A stretch of DNA of 43,287 nucleotides from Acaryochloris sp. IP29b_bin.176 (GTDB lineage: Bacteria; Cyanobacteriota; Cyanobacteriia; Thermosynechococcales; Thermosynechococcaceae), in the NCBI GenBank assembly GCA_028285315.1, contig JANQPU010000312.1, positions 1-43,287 of the forward strand, read 5' to 3'. Made by a program: the position numbers and the translations under genes. Below are positions 35,569-42,833 of the stretch, one piece after another (the stretch's first letter is position 1; the number at the start of each line of letters is the position of its first letter). Under the pieces are notes generated by a model that saw only the letters and a list, made by a program, of their open reading frames with translations, did no database searches and was not told the origin of the DNA.

Positions 35569-36946
35569 GATTCTTCAACGGCATATTGGCGAAGTACTGA
35601 CGATAAAGCTTACAGCTCGGTTGGACATAGTCTCCTGTGAGGCTGACTAACCCCATGCTTTCGAGTTGGTAGGCTTGAATTGGTTCCAATCGGACCTCAG
35701 ATAATTCAGTCACGACTCGATGCATGGCGGTTGCCAGTTGAGGTTGTCCCTGTAATGTATGCCACAATCCACGCAGATGGGTGTTGTAAATACCGCTTTG
35801 GGTTGGTGCTTGTTGAAGCAGCTGATCGAAACGGATCTGCTGGCGGCGGAGTGCATCAAAGGTGAGATGGACCAGGTAAGGATGTCCACCGATTAAGGTT
35901 TGCAATTCTTGAAAACAGTCAGGAGCTTGCGTTTCTAGCTTGCTATCAATGTGATAGAGGCGGGCCAGGTCCTGCATTTGTTGAGGCGTAAAACCCGATA
36001 GTTTAATGGGCCATCCCACATTAAACGGAGATTGATGGGCATCCAACTCAATGTAAATTTCAGTGGAATGAGCAATGACTAATCGAATTTTTTGCCAAAT
36101 GGTTTGAGTATTGGCTTCTTCATTCCAAGAGCGTAACATCGGTAAAAAATCTTGGGCAATATGGGGATACTCAAATAACCGATCCACGTTGTCTAAACCC
36201 AGTACAAGGGCAATGTCAATATTGGGTAATAGATAGGTTTGAAAGTAGGTCTTACAGCTCATTAAACTGCCGTAAATATCCTCGGCCCAATATTGATCCA
36301 GCTGGGGGGCTAACCCCAATTCGCGGCAAATATTGGCACAAAACCACTGCAGGAATTTATCTAAACTATCAAAAATGGAGGTTTCAGCCTCACGGAAGTT
36401 CAGGTAAATCTGTTGATATTCTAAAGTCTGCGCCTGAAATAAAAGTTTTCGCAGTAAAGACGTTTTACCCATTTGCGCAGGCGCTTTGATCCGGACAAGA
36501 GCCCCTGGTTGCTGGATGGCTTGGGTGCAGTCTACTTCAATCGGGGGTCTGTCAACGTAGAATGGAGAGCCTGCGGATAAAGGCGTCCGGTAATTCAAGA
36601 TCGGTAAATCCTTAGGTAATAGCGCTGCTCGCGTTTGCAGCCATTTAGGATGACGTGTATCTTGCAACCAGTCTCGCAAAATGTTGAATTTTCCAGGCCC
36701 TTTGCTCAATAAATCTAATTCGGCGCAACTATGGTCAGCATGAGTGGCAAAGGCAGCATAAACCGATGTCATTTGCTTTTTGTAGGATTCATGACTCGCT
36801 GCCTTTGCCAGCGGCCAAACCTCTTTGTCCGGTTTACGCCAATGCTCATAGGCAAAACGGGTTAAAAAAATGTCTTTAACTTTGCCCGTTAAGCCCACTT
36901 CTTGAGCAATATGCTTCAAAAAATCATCCCATTGGTGAGGTTTCAT
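35546..36946 (-). CDS. AAA-like NTPase with N-terminal helical domain, partner of the WD40 protein
   Basis: A 466-residue protein. The N-terminus (about 1-95) is a helical region that may be a wHTH-like or effector-associated adaptor. The AAA-like core (about 115-420) contains Walker A APAQMGKTS (155-163), Walker B ALVLGLDNVDRLF near 255, and KLSGFTPQQMQDLARLY. A probable C-terminal winged helix (YQLESMGLVSLTGDYVQP) follows. No repeats or membrane helix are present. It is encoded first, and its last 23 bases overlap the start of the WD40 gene, so the two products are probably made together. Cyanobacterial AAA-like proteins of this kind are suspected in conflict or signalling systems, but the role here is unknown. 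Confidence 0.82.
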   Translation of the reverse strand: MKPHQWDDFLKHIAQEVGLTGKVKDIFLTRFAYEHWRKPDKEVWPLAKAASHESYKKQMTSVYAAFATHADHSCAELDLLSKGPGKFNILRDWLQDTRHPKWLQTRAALLPKDLPILNYRTPLSAGSPFYVDRPPIEVDCTQAIQQPGALVRIKAPAQMGKTSLLRKLLFQAQTLEYQQIYLNFREAETSIFDSLDKFLQWFCANICRELGLAPQLDQYWAEDIYGSLMSCKTYFQTYLLPNIDIALVLGLDNVDRLFEYPHIAQDFLPMLRSWNEEANTQTIWQKIRLVIAHSTEIYIELDAHQSPFNVGWPIKLSGFTPQQMQDLARLYHIDSKLETQAPDCFQELQTLIGGHPYLVHLTFDALRRQQIRFDQLLQQAPTQSGIYNTHLRGLWHTLQGQPQLATAMHRVVTELSEVRLEPIQAYQLESMGLVSLTGDYVQPSCKLYRQYFANMPLKNHEFNNSL

Positions 36947-37185
36947 TTACGGTAATGACCCGCTCAGTTCAGGGTATACAACTGTTGTGAAAGGCTGTTC
37001 ATCTAGATTCACTATAGGGGGCTTGAAAGGTCTCGAATTCCACTTAGTTCTACTTTTTTCCACTTCCAGAATAATGATTTTCTTTTTATTTATCCTTAGA
37101 TTCTTGCTGCCGTTAGACTGACATGCCTGGGCTTTGAGACTAATCTAACACTTGAGAGTCACTGATAAAGCTGAGTAATAAAGCA

Positions 37186-37578
37186 ATGGCTAAATCCTCT
37201 GTGATGTTGGCTGCTGCCTTGATGGTGGGTGCGACGGCAATTATTTCACCTGCCCAAGCGGTAATCCTGAGCCAAGAAAGCACACAACAACCCCTCGCCA
37301 AGAATCAGACCTTAGTTGCGGACCGCGATTTCTATTGCTGGCGTCAATATGGTCGCATTAACTGCCGCGATCGCTCTGACGATTATCGCTGGCGTCGGCA
37401 GCGATGGCGGGATCGCCGCAAATGGGAGAGAGAAAGAGCACGTCGTTGGCGAGAACGCCGCCGTCGTTGGCGGAACCGTCGCCGCTGGGAAGATCGTCGC
37501 CGCTGGGAAGATGAATATTGGCGCAGACGTAATAAGCGGGATCGCTGGCTTAATCGTGGCAGAGACGACGATGATTAA
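37186..37578 (+). CDS. Secreted Arg/Trp-rich basic protein
   Basis: A 130-residue protein. Residues 1-25 are a signal peptide ending SPAQA. The mature part has a short linker, two Cys (FYCWRQYGRINCRD), and from about residue 60 an extreme tract rich in Arg and Trp (blocks such as RRWRERRRRWRNRRRWEDRRRW), ending in an acidic GRDDDD tail. The composition suggests binding to acidic polymers such as polysaccharide, nucleic acid or membrane phospholipid outside the cytoplasm. The repetitive codons (CGT/CGC-TGG) indicate repeat expansion. It is followed by a strong terminator and is monocistronic. I do not recognise a family. Confidence 0.78.
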   Translation: MAKSSVMLAAALMVGATAIISPAQAVILSQESTQQPLAKNQTLVADRDFYCWRQYGRINCRDRSDDYRWRRQRWRDRRKWERERARRWRERRRRWRNRRRWEDRRRWEDEYWRRRNKRDRWLNRGRDDDD

Positions 37579-37629
37579 TCGTCATCCTCTGAAAGTGTAG
37601 TAGTACCCCCATTAAAGCTCGTGTAAATG

Positions 37630-37670
37630 TTGCTCAGTTGTTGTGTCCCCCCAACAACTGAGCAATTTTC
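37630..37670 (+). terminator. Rho-independent terminator after the Arg/Trp-rich gene
   Basis: A perfect 14-bp stem, TTGCTCAGTTGTTG at 37630-37643 with CAACAACTGAGCAA at 37652-37665, an 8-base loop (TGTCCCCC), followed by TTTTC. It begins 51 bases after the stop codon at 37578. Confidence 0.88.
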
Positions 37671-37725
37671 TTATCAAGAGTTTCAGAATAATTGAGTCTA
37701 AATCCAGTGTCTGAACCTAAAATCT

Positions 37726-37923
37726 ATGCCTGTTAAATATATGTCTGTGTCTTTGACTGAAGCTTTTGCCCGAACTCCAGATTGGACCGTTGTTTCAGAC
37801 GCAGACCGTCCACGCGCCCAAGAACTCGTCTCTCTTATTCAAACGCAAGTTGATCAGCCACGAGATCAAAAGAGTGAAGCATACTATGGATGGCTAATTG
37901 AACTGAACAGAATGCTTAACTAA
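37726..37923 (+). CDS. Small conserved-looking protein, function unknown
   Basis: A 65-residue soluble protein with a plausible alpha/beta sequence (SLTEAFARTPDWTVVSDADR, then AQELVSLIQTQVDQP and EAYYGWLIELNRML). The composition and codon use look like a real gene. The alternative ATG at 37741 would shorten it by 5 residues. It sits between a terminator and a convergent small secreted peptide gene. I do not recognise a family. Confidence 0.5.
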   Translation: MPVKYMSVSLTEAFARTPDWTVVSDADRPRAQELVSLIQTQVDQPRDQKSEAYYGWLIELNRMLN

Positions 37924-37950
37924 TAGCTAGATAATGAACGAGCCAAGTCG

Positions 37951-38097
37951 TTAGTCGCAGGGTGGATACTTGCAGTCAGGATTGCTTTGCTGCGGAGGGG
38001 CCACAATCTCTGAATCGAAATCAGCTCTGTAGGCAGAAACGTTGAATCCACTGATCAAGACAACACTAAGAGATAACAATATGGCCTTGAAATTCAT
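37951..38097 (-). CDS. Small secreted peptide with two cysteines
   Basis: A 48-residue frame on the minus strand. It has a clear signal peptide (about residues 1-21, hydrophobic ILLSLSVVLISGF, cleavage expected after NVSA) and a short mature part of about 27 residues ending DCKYPPCD, whose two Cys could form a disulphide. AAGGG lies 6 bases before the ATG. The frame is convergent with the gene at 37726 and is separated from kptA. I do not recognise it; a short secreted signal or defence peptide is possible. Confidence 0.5.
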   Translation of the reverse strand: MNFKAILLSLSVVLISGFNVSAYRADFDSEIVAPPQQSNPDCKYPPCD

Positions 38098-38258
38098 GGC
38101 AACCCTTACACAGCTAAGTACAACTAAAAACTGAGGAGAAAAAAATACAAGTTCGATTGGGAGAATATTATCAGCTTTGACTCCAGTATTCCCTGTGAGT
38201 TGTTATATGAAACACCCCTATTATAAGTTTTTTATTTTTCTTCCGCAATAGTACAAGA

Positions 38259-38825
38259 TCACTGCCTTTGATCCTGATTTTGTGCTAGTTCTACTAAATA
38301 CTGGGTGGGCACATGATTTGTTAACCAAACATCATTTTCAGAGCAATAAAAAAGATGCCCATTACCATGCATCTTTTGGGCATGAATTTCCAGCACGATA
38401 GGGCTTCCATGACGTCTGCCGACTGTGATCGCAGTCTCGTATGATACTGACAAATGAACATGTTGACGTCCTGATGGTAGTAGGCCACTAGCCATAATAG
38501 ACTCTAGAAATCGGGTAGCTGTTCCATGAAATAGCACAGCAGGAGGTATCAAAGGCAGTAAATCTAAATCAACAGGAATAGAATGCCCCTGATTGGCTCG
38601 AATATATTGGCCATCCTCACTTAATCTAAACCGCTGTTTGTCATTAGAAAGAACAATCTTTCGGATCATTTCTTCAGACAAAAAGCGATCATATTTAGCT
38701 GCACATTGAATTAAGTCAGACAGGGTTGCCCATCCGCCAGAATTAAGTTCTAAATCAATGGTATCTGGCCGATGGCGGAGAATATAGCTGAGAAACTTAC
38801 TCACAGCTTTTGACTGTTGATCCAT
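38259..38825 (-). CDS. kptA: RNA 2'-phosphotransferase KptA/Tpt1
   Basis: A 188-residue enzyme that moves a 2'-phosphate from RNA to NAD+, giving ADP-ribose 1''-2'' cyclic phosphate. It has the N-terminal KFLSYILRHRPD (Arg-His), a winged-helix-like region and the ART-type catalytic core LFHGTATRFLESIMASGLLP, RQHVHLS (Arg-His) and SPIVLEIHA. It is normally needed after tRNA splicing in fungi; bacteria lack that pathway, so the bacterial role (RNA repair or RNA/small-molecule ADP-ribosylation chemistry) remains open. It is monocistronic on the minus strand. Confidence 0.93.
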   Translation of the reverse strand: MDQQSKAVSKFLSYILRHRPDTIDLELNSGGWATLSDLIQCAAKYDRFLSEEMIRKIVLSNDKQRFRLSEDGQYIRANQGHSIPVDLDLLPLIPPAVLFHGTATRFLESIMASGLLPSGRQHVHLSVSYETAITVGRRHGSPIVLEIHAQKMHGNGHLFYCSENDVWLTNHVPTQYLVELAQNQDQRQ

Positions 38826-38924
38826 ATCATGAACGTTATTACGAATATGATCAGAAATCAGTACGCCAACGGATTTATGTCAGATGGCTACTACCTATAA
38901 GCCGATTGTAGCGAGTGGATCTGA

Positions 38925-39671
38925 CTAGTCCTTCCCTTGGATCAGCCGAAAGCCCCTTAAGCTAGGTCCCACCTGTTCTGCCAAAATAACAGGTAAATAA
39001 GAGTGGGCAACCTCAATCCCTTGGAGATGTCGAACGGTCCAGGCGTTGCAATCAGACCAAATGACATAATATTCACGGCCTGGATAAAACTGACCGGCAA
39101 AATTAGGGACACGGGGATAAGGCGCAATCCGTTCTCCAGACTGGCGTTGGAAACTTTGCTCTAAGGTTATGATCAGATCATAAAGTTGCTGTGCCGTAAC
39201 TTGTCGGTGATACAGTTGCCGCACGTAATTATTTCGGGCCGTAGGTAGGGTGTCTCGACCTCTGAGATAAACTACCGAATCAGTTGGAATCACACCCGCG
39301 GCTAACGTTGTAGGAATCGATGAATCCGATAGCATAAAAAAATGCTTATCCCCCCAGCCATACTCAACATAGCGGGCGTTAGGGTGATTAGGCGGGCCAA
39401 GCTGCCAGCCCTCAGGCTGCTCAATGAGAATAGCCGTATGGAATCCCCAATTCGCTACATAAAGGTCATATTTTGACTGTTTTAACTGATTAATATGGGG
39501 TAGTTCCACTTCTGGTGTAGGCGGTGTCCAAATGGCCATGTATAGAGCAGGGATGCCCCACAAACCACCGTTGAGAAATAACAAAATGCCTATGCAGCGC
39601 CGTCGTCGCTTGAGCACCTCCCAATACTGTCGAAATTTTATCCGCCAACGTGGATCGGTGTGCATGGGCAT
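38925..39671 (-). CDS. DUF2459/TIGR02117 family membrane-anchored protein
   Basis: A 248-residue protein. A basic N-terminus (KRRRRC) precedes one membrane helix (about residues 25-45), then a large domain with DLYVANWGFHTAILIEQP, VEYGWGDKHFF and SDCNAWTVRHLQ, the His and Cys of which look like a papain-like or amidase-type active site. This family often carries urease-region context elsewhere but has no certain function. The ATG at 39671 gives a normal membrane anchor; the frame extends further to a TTG at 39749. It is divergent from the cyclophilin, whose ATG lies 93 bases away. Confidence 0.75.
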   Translation of the reverse strand: MPMHTDPRWRIKFRQYWEVLKRRRRCIGILLFLNGGLWGIPALYMAIWTPPTPEVELPHINQLKQSKYDLYVANWGFHTAILIEQPEGWQLGPPNHPNARYVEYGWGDKHFFMLSDSSIPTTLAAGVIPTDSVVYLRGRDTLPTARNNYVRQLYHRQVTAQQLYDLIITLEQSFQRQSGERIAPYPRVPNFAGQFYPGREYYVIWSDCNAWTVRHLQGIEVAHSYLPVILAEQVGPSLRGFRLIQGKD

Positions 39672-39764
39672 TGGAAGAGCTGAAAGTTGAGATTGAATTG
39701 CATTCCCCTTAGTCCCAAGATAGGATGCCAGAGTTGCAGAAAATACCAAAACGTTAGGAAGATC

Positions 39765-40187
39765 ATGACCAAAGCAATAATGGAAACAGACAAAGGTACG
39801 ATTAATCTTGATTTATTTGATCAGGACGCTCCTAAAACTGTCCAGAATTTCGTCGATCTAGCGAATAAAGGGTTTTATGACGGCTTATCGTTTCATCGTG
39901 TTATCCCTAATTTTATGATCCAAGGGGGATGCCCCAAAGGAACTGGCACGGGAGGCCCTGGTTACACCATCAAGTGTGAAATTAATACTAATAAGCATCA
40001 AGCTGGCACCCTATCCATGGCCCATGCTGGCCGGGATACGGGCGGTAGTCAATTCTTTATTTGTCATGCCCCTCAACCTCATTTAGATGGGGTGCACACC
40101 ACCTTTGGCCAAACCCAAGATATGGATGTGGTGAATGCGATTCGCCAAGGGGACAAAATTCTTTCGGTTAAAATTTCTGCCGAATAA
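39765..40187 (+). CDS. Cyclophilin-type peptidyl-prolyl cis-trans isomerase
   Basis: A 140-residue single-domain cyclophilin. It shows [38 protein letters not shown] and HTTFGQ, the standard active-site blocks with the catalytic Arg and Phe. There is no signal peptide, so it acts in the cytoplasm, aiding folding by isomerising X-Pro bonds. The ATG at 39765 with AGGA 6 bases upstream fixes the start, although the frame runs further upstream. It ends convergently with the secreted-protein cluster (21 bases apart). Confidence 0.94.
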   Translation: MTKAIMETDKGTINLDLFDQDAPKTVQNFVDLANKGFYDGLSFHRVIPNFMIQGGCPKGTGTGGPGYTIKCEINTNKHQAGTLSMAHAGRDTGGSQFFICHAPQPHLDGVHTTFGQTQDMDVVNAIRQGDKILSVKISAE

Positions 40188-40208
40188 GTAGAAAGGCGTG
40201 GGTCCTTT

Positions 40209-40772
40209 TTAATTGTTAATGGCTACCCCTGGTGCAATCTGCTCTAGAGAAAGGTTAGGGCATTCCACGCCAGAAGCCTTTTGCAAGGCTTGATAGCTCA
40301 CCATAATGCCTGCCTTTTTCATTTTGGAATAGTTACTAATCAGCAACAAACACGTTTCCAATTTGATACGGGTTAATTGGGAACGTGCATGTCTTTTGCA
40401 AGCTTCCATCCCTGCAGACTGGGTATAGGTCAATGAGCCTCCTAATGAGCCTGTATCAAAGGGACCAATCCCATTCCCGAATACAGAAACGGCTAAGCCA
40501 CTAGTCGTACAATCACTTAAACTTTTGCCAACAATCGCTTTTCCCAAAGGGCGTTGTCTCGATTGTGAATTTGTAAGAATACCCCCTTGAGTGAGATCTA
40601 GCTCTGGACTGACATTGGCTTCGGCAGTATTGCTGGCATCAATAGTGGTCGCAGTCGATTGAGCAACAACAAGGGTAGGAAGGAACAATACCTGTACTGC
40701 TAGGGTAAGCATCACGAACCATTGCCTTCCTATAAAGGCAGATAGGGTTGAGGGTGAGACTTTTGCTAGCAC
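40209..40772 (-). CDS. Secreted four-cysteine protein, copy 2
   Basis: A 187-residue protein of unknown function. It has a signal peptide ending LVVAQ (the hydrophobic stretch MLTLAVQVLFL is internal to the GTG-started frame; a start at the ATG at 40712 is also possible) and a mature domain aligned throughout with the gene at 41419-42180: PLGKAIVGKSLSDCT, VFGNGIGPFDTGSLGG, CLLLISNYSKMKKAG and SYQALQ. Four Cys (in DCT, EAC, ETC and ECP) match between copies. It lacks the long Gln/Pro tail of the other copy. It follows the Ser/Thr-rich gene at 40791 by 18 bases. I know no family for it. Confidence 0.72.
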   Translation of the reverse strand: MLAKVSPSTLSAFIGRQWFVMLTLAVQVLFLPTLVVAQSTATTIDASNTAEANVSPELDLTQGGILTNSQSRQRPLGKAIVGKSLSDCTTSGLAVSVFGNGIGPFDTGSLGGSLTYTQSAGMEACKRHARSQLTRIKLETCLLLISNYSKMKKAGIMVSYQALQKASGVECPNLSLEQIAPGVAINN

Positions 40773-40790
40773 TGATTGGAATGGATAGAG

Positions 40791-41183
40791 TTAAAAGCTA
40801 TAGCCGGTTGTAGAGTTATTAATGATGAGAAACTCGTTAAAGTCGTACTCTTCACGCACTTCAACTTCTACTTGACGGGTGATGTCAGCGGTTTCAACTG
40901 TTGTACTCGTTGTGGTTGACCCATAGTTATAGTTCGTCTGGGTTGTTGCCCCCTCTTCACTCTTGGAAGTCTGGGCAGAGCCGCTTTTGCTATCAGTGGT
41001 TAAAGTGACAGAACTCTGGCTAGTTTGAATTGAGTCGTTGATACTGCGCTCAGTAATAGTATGTCCTGTGGGAGAGACTTGAAATGTTGTAACCGTTGTG
41101 GCGAAAGCACCTTGTCCTTGAGCAGGTTTAGCTATGCCTCCTGTACAAGCCAATAGAAATAGGATGGTATAAATCCGTTTCAC
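40791..41183 (-). CDS. Secreted Ser/Thr-rich protein, copy 2
   Basis: A 130-residue protein with a GTG start and a signal peptide of about 24 residues (cleavage near KPAQG). The mature protein is rich in Thr and Ser with alternating polar residues (TTVTTFQVSP, TQTNYNYGSTTTSTTVETAD), ending TTGYSF. It has no Cys in the mature part. The repetitive polar composition suggests beta structure and possibly a fibre or surface protein; the terminal Phe also resembles outer-membrane beta-barrel ends, though it is too short for a typical barrel. It is the first gene of the second cassette and has a counterpart at 42246-42641 with the same position, size and G-Y/F-S-F end. Confidence 0.7.
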   Translation of the reverse strand: MKRIYTILFLLACTGGIAKPAQGQGAFATTVTTFQVSPTGHTITERSINDSIQTSQSSVTLTTDSKSGSAQTSKSEEGATTQTNYNYGSTTTSTTVETADITRQVEVEVREEYDFNEFLIINNSTTGYSF

Positions 41184-41418
41184 GTTTTAGAACCTGCCAC
41201 ATCTACATACACAATATTTCGAACCATCTAAACTCTGCCGTGTAGTTAAGAGTGTAGATTTAGGACTAGTGTTTTTTGTTTGCACCAAACCAGCTCTGTC
41301 CAATCTTGGGAGAGCAACAAACAACAACCAACAATAGCTAATAATGATCAGCCAAAGTAGGTTTGAATTGATGATTGATTATTCAGGAACCCAAGATCAA
41401 TATAGATAACTGGAAGAA

Positions 41419-42180
41419 CTACCTATAGGCATTAAAATTCTGCTGCTGTTGTTGAGGTTCTTGTCTAGAGGGAGCTGACGATGGAACTTGGTGATGGGGA
41501 CTGTACTGATGCTGATGAGCAGGATTTTGCCGCTGTTGAACCTGATGATGAATTGAAGACGGGCTATTTTGAGGAAGGGGTTGAGGTTGTTCAGGCTGAT
41601 AGAGAACAGGTTGTGGCTGATTGCGCTGCTGGGGCGCAACTGCATTAGGTCCTAAAGGACCATTGCCTGTTGGAGGTGCGATCGCATTTTGGATCACCAC
41701 TGGTGGACAATCAACCCCACCAATTGTTTTTAATGCTTGGTAACTGACTTTGACGCCAGCTTTGCGCATCTTGGAATAGTTGCTGATCAGTAACAAACAG
41801 TTCTCTAGTTTGGCTTTGGAAAGCTGAGTTTGAGCATATTCGTTACAGGTTCCCATCCCGAAGGAATGGGTATAGGTAAACGAACCACCAAGGGTGCCTG
41901 TATCAAAAGGACCAATTCCATTCCCAAATGCGGAAACGGCAATACCATTACTAGTGCAATCTGCTACTCCACGACCAACGATGCTCCTTCCCAAAGGATG
42001 AGTATTGACCTGAGTATTGACCAATGAACCTTGCTGGTTCAAATCTACAGCGGGATTTGCCGTAGAGGTGGCATTATTGGGAGCATCAATATTGTTAGTG
42101 GTTGTCTGGGCTAAAACCGACTGCGAAGACATTGCAAATAAGCTAGCAACCGATGCACAAAGAATGAAACGAGAGAGCAT
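41419..42180 (-). CDS. Secreted four-cysteine protein with Gln/Pro/His-rich tail, copy 1
   Basis: A 253-residue protein with an ATG start and AGGAGAA 7 bases upstream. Residues 1-24 form a signal peptide ending SVLAQ. The mature N-terminus is Asn/Thr-rich. The conserved domain (about residues 65-155) shares PLGRSIVGRGVADCT, AFGNGIGPFDTGTLGG, CLLLISNYSKMRKAG and SYQAL with the gene at 40209-40772, with the four Cys conserved. From about residue 160 a tail rich in Gln, Pro, His and Asn (QQRNQPQPVLYQPEQPQPLP, then HHQVQQRQNPAHQHQYSPHHQ) follows; its His content could bind metals and its Gln repeats could aggregate. The function is unknown. Confidence 0.75.
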   Translation of the reverse strand: MLSRFILCASVASLFAMSSQSVLAQTTTNNIDAPNNATSTANPAVDLNQQGSLVNTQVNTHPLGRSIVGRGVADCTSNGIAVSAFGNGIGPFDTGTLGGSFTYTHSFGMGTCNEYAQTQLSKAKLENCLLLISNYSKMRKAGVKVSYQALKTIGGVDCPPVVIQNAIAPPTGNGPLGPNAVAPQQRNQPQPVLYQPEQPQPLPQNSPSSIHHQVQQRQNPAHQHQYSPHHQVPSSAPSRQEPQQQQQNFNAYR

Positions 42181-42245
42181 GAGCGTATTCTCCTGAATGA
42201 CAAAGGGGCAACAGGATGTCGCCCCCAGAAATATGCTGAATTCAG

Positions 42246-42641
42246 TTAGAACGAGAACCCGCTGGTCACTCTGTGGTCTTTGTTGATCCCAGAGAAATCA
42301 TAGGTTTCGGTAGAGTGCACATTAGTTGTTCTGGAAATATGGCCGTCTTCACCTGCACTGCTATGAGCGGTGATATCGAAGGATTCAGTTTCGTCGAACC
42401 AAACACCATCTTTGTCGCCAGAAGTCGTGGTTGTGCCCCACTCAGTCTTAGTCGAAGAAGACTTAGCCCAAGTATCGGCATTATAAGTTTCGTGGACGTT
42501 TACATTTGTTGTGGAATGGCCATTATAGATACTTCGAATTCTGTAGCTATTTTCCACATAAGATTCGCCTGCCGCTGCAGGTAGTGCGGCAGCACCAAGG
42601 GAAATGAGTACCGCAACAGGTGCGATTATTTGAAGTTTCAT
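42246..42641 (-). CDS. Secreted Ser/Thr-rich protein, copy 1
   Basis: A 131-residue protein with a signal peptide (about residues 1-25, ending PAAAG) and a mature part rich in Ser, Thr, Asn, Asp and Gly (SSSTKTEWGTTTTSGDKDG, FDITAHSSAGEDG), ending VTSGFSF. It lacks Cys. It stands 65 bases before the four-Cys gene at 42180 and is the first gene of the cassette, so the promoter of the cluster should lie in 42642-42780. Its ending and composition match the protein at 40791-41183, though the overall identity looks low. I do not recognise a family. Confidence 0.7.
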   Translation of the reverse strand: MKLQIIAPVAVLISLGAAALPAAAGESYVENSYRIRSIYNGHSTTNVNVHETYNADTWAKSSSTKTEWGTTTTSGDKDGVWFDETESFDITAHSSAGEDGHISRTTNVHSTETYDFSGINKDHRVTSGFSF

Positions 42642-42786
42642 GAGTAGTTACCGCTGAAAGTGTTTAGTAGCAATGGGCTTTGGTGATGAAAGCTCGCCCA
42701 CGAAATAAGTCCAAACAAATAATGCCTACTATCAATTAGTATTTAGAGCAGAAAAAAACGGCAGCACCAGAATCTCTCCAATGCTT

Positions 42787-42833
42787 AAAAGCACCAAACT
42801 ATCCATTTTGGGTATCCCCCTGTCGGTGCTTTT
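42787..42833. other. Inverted repeat upstream of the secreted-protein cluster
   Basis: AAAAGCACC at 42787-42795 is perfectly complementary to GGTGCTTTT at 42825-42833, with a 29-base loop. A TTC follows on the plus strand. It could end a plus- or minus-strand transcript entering from the right, or form part of the cluster's promoter region. The rest of the last 450 bases shows AT-rich DNA with no convincing gene; one 97-codon frame at 42906-43199 starts with TTG and looks accidental. Confidence 0.4.
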
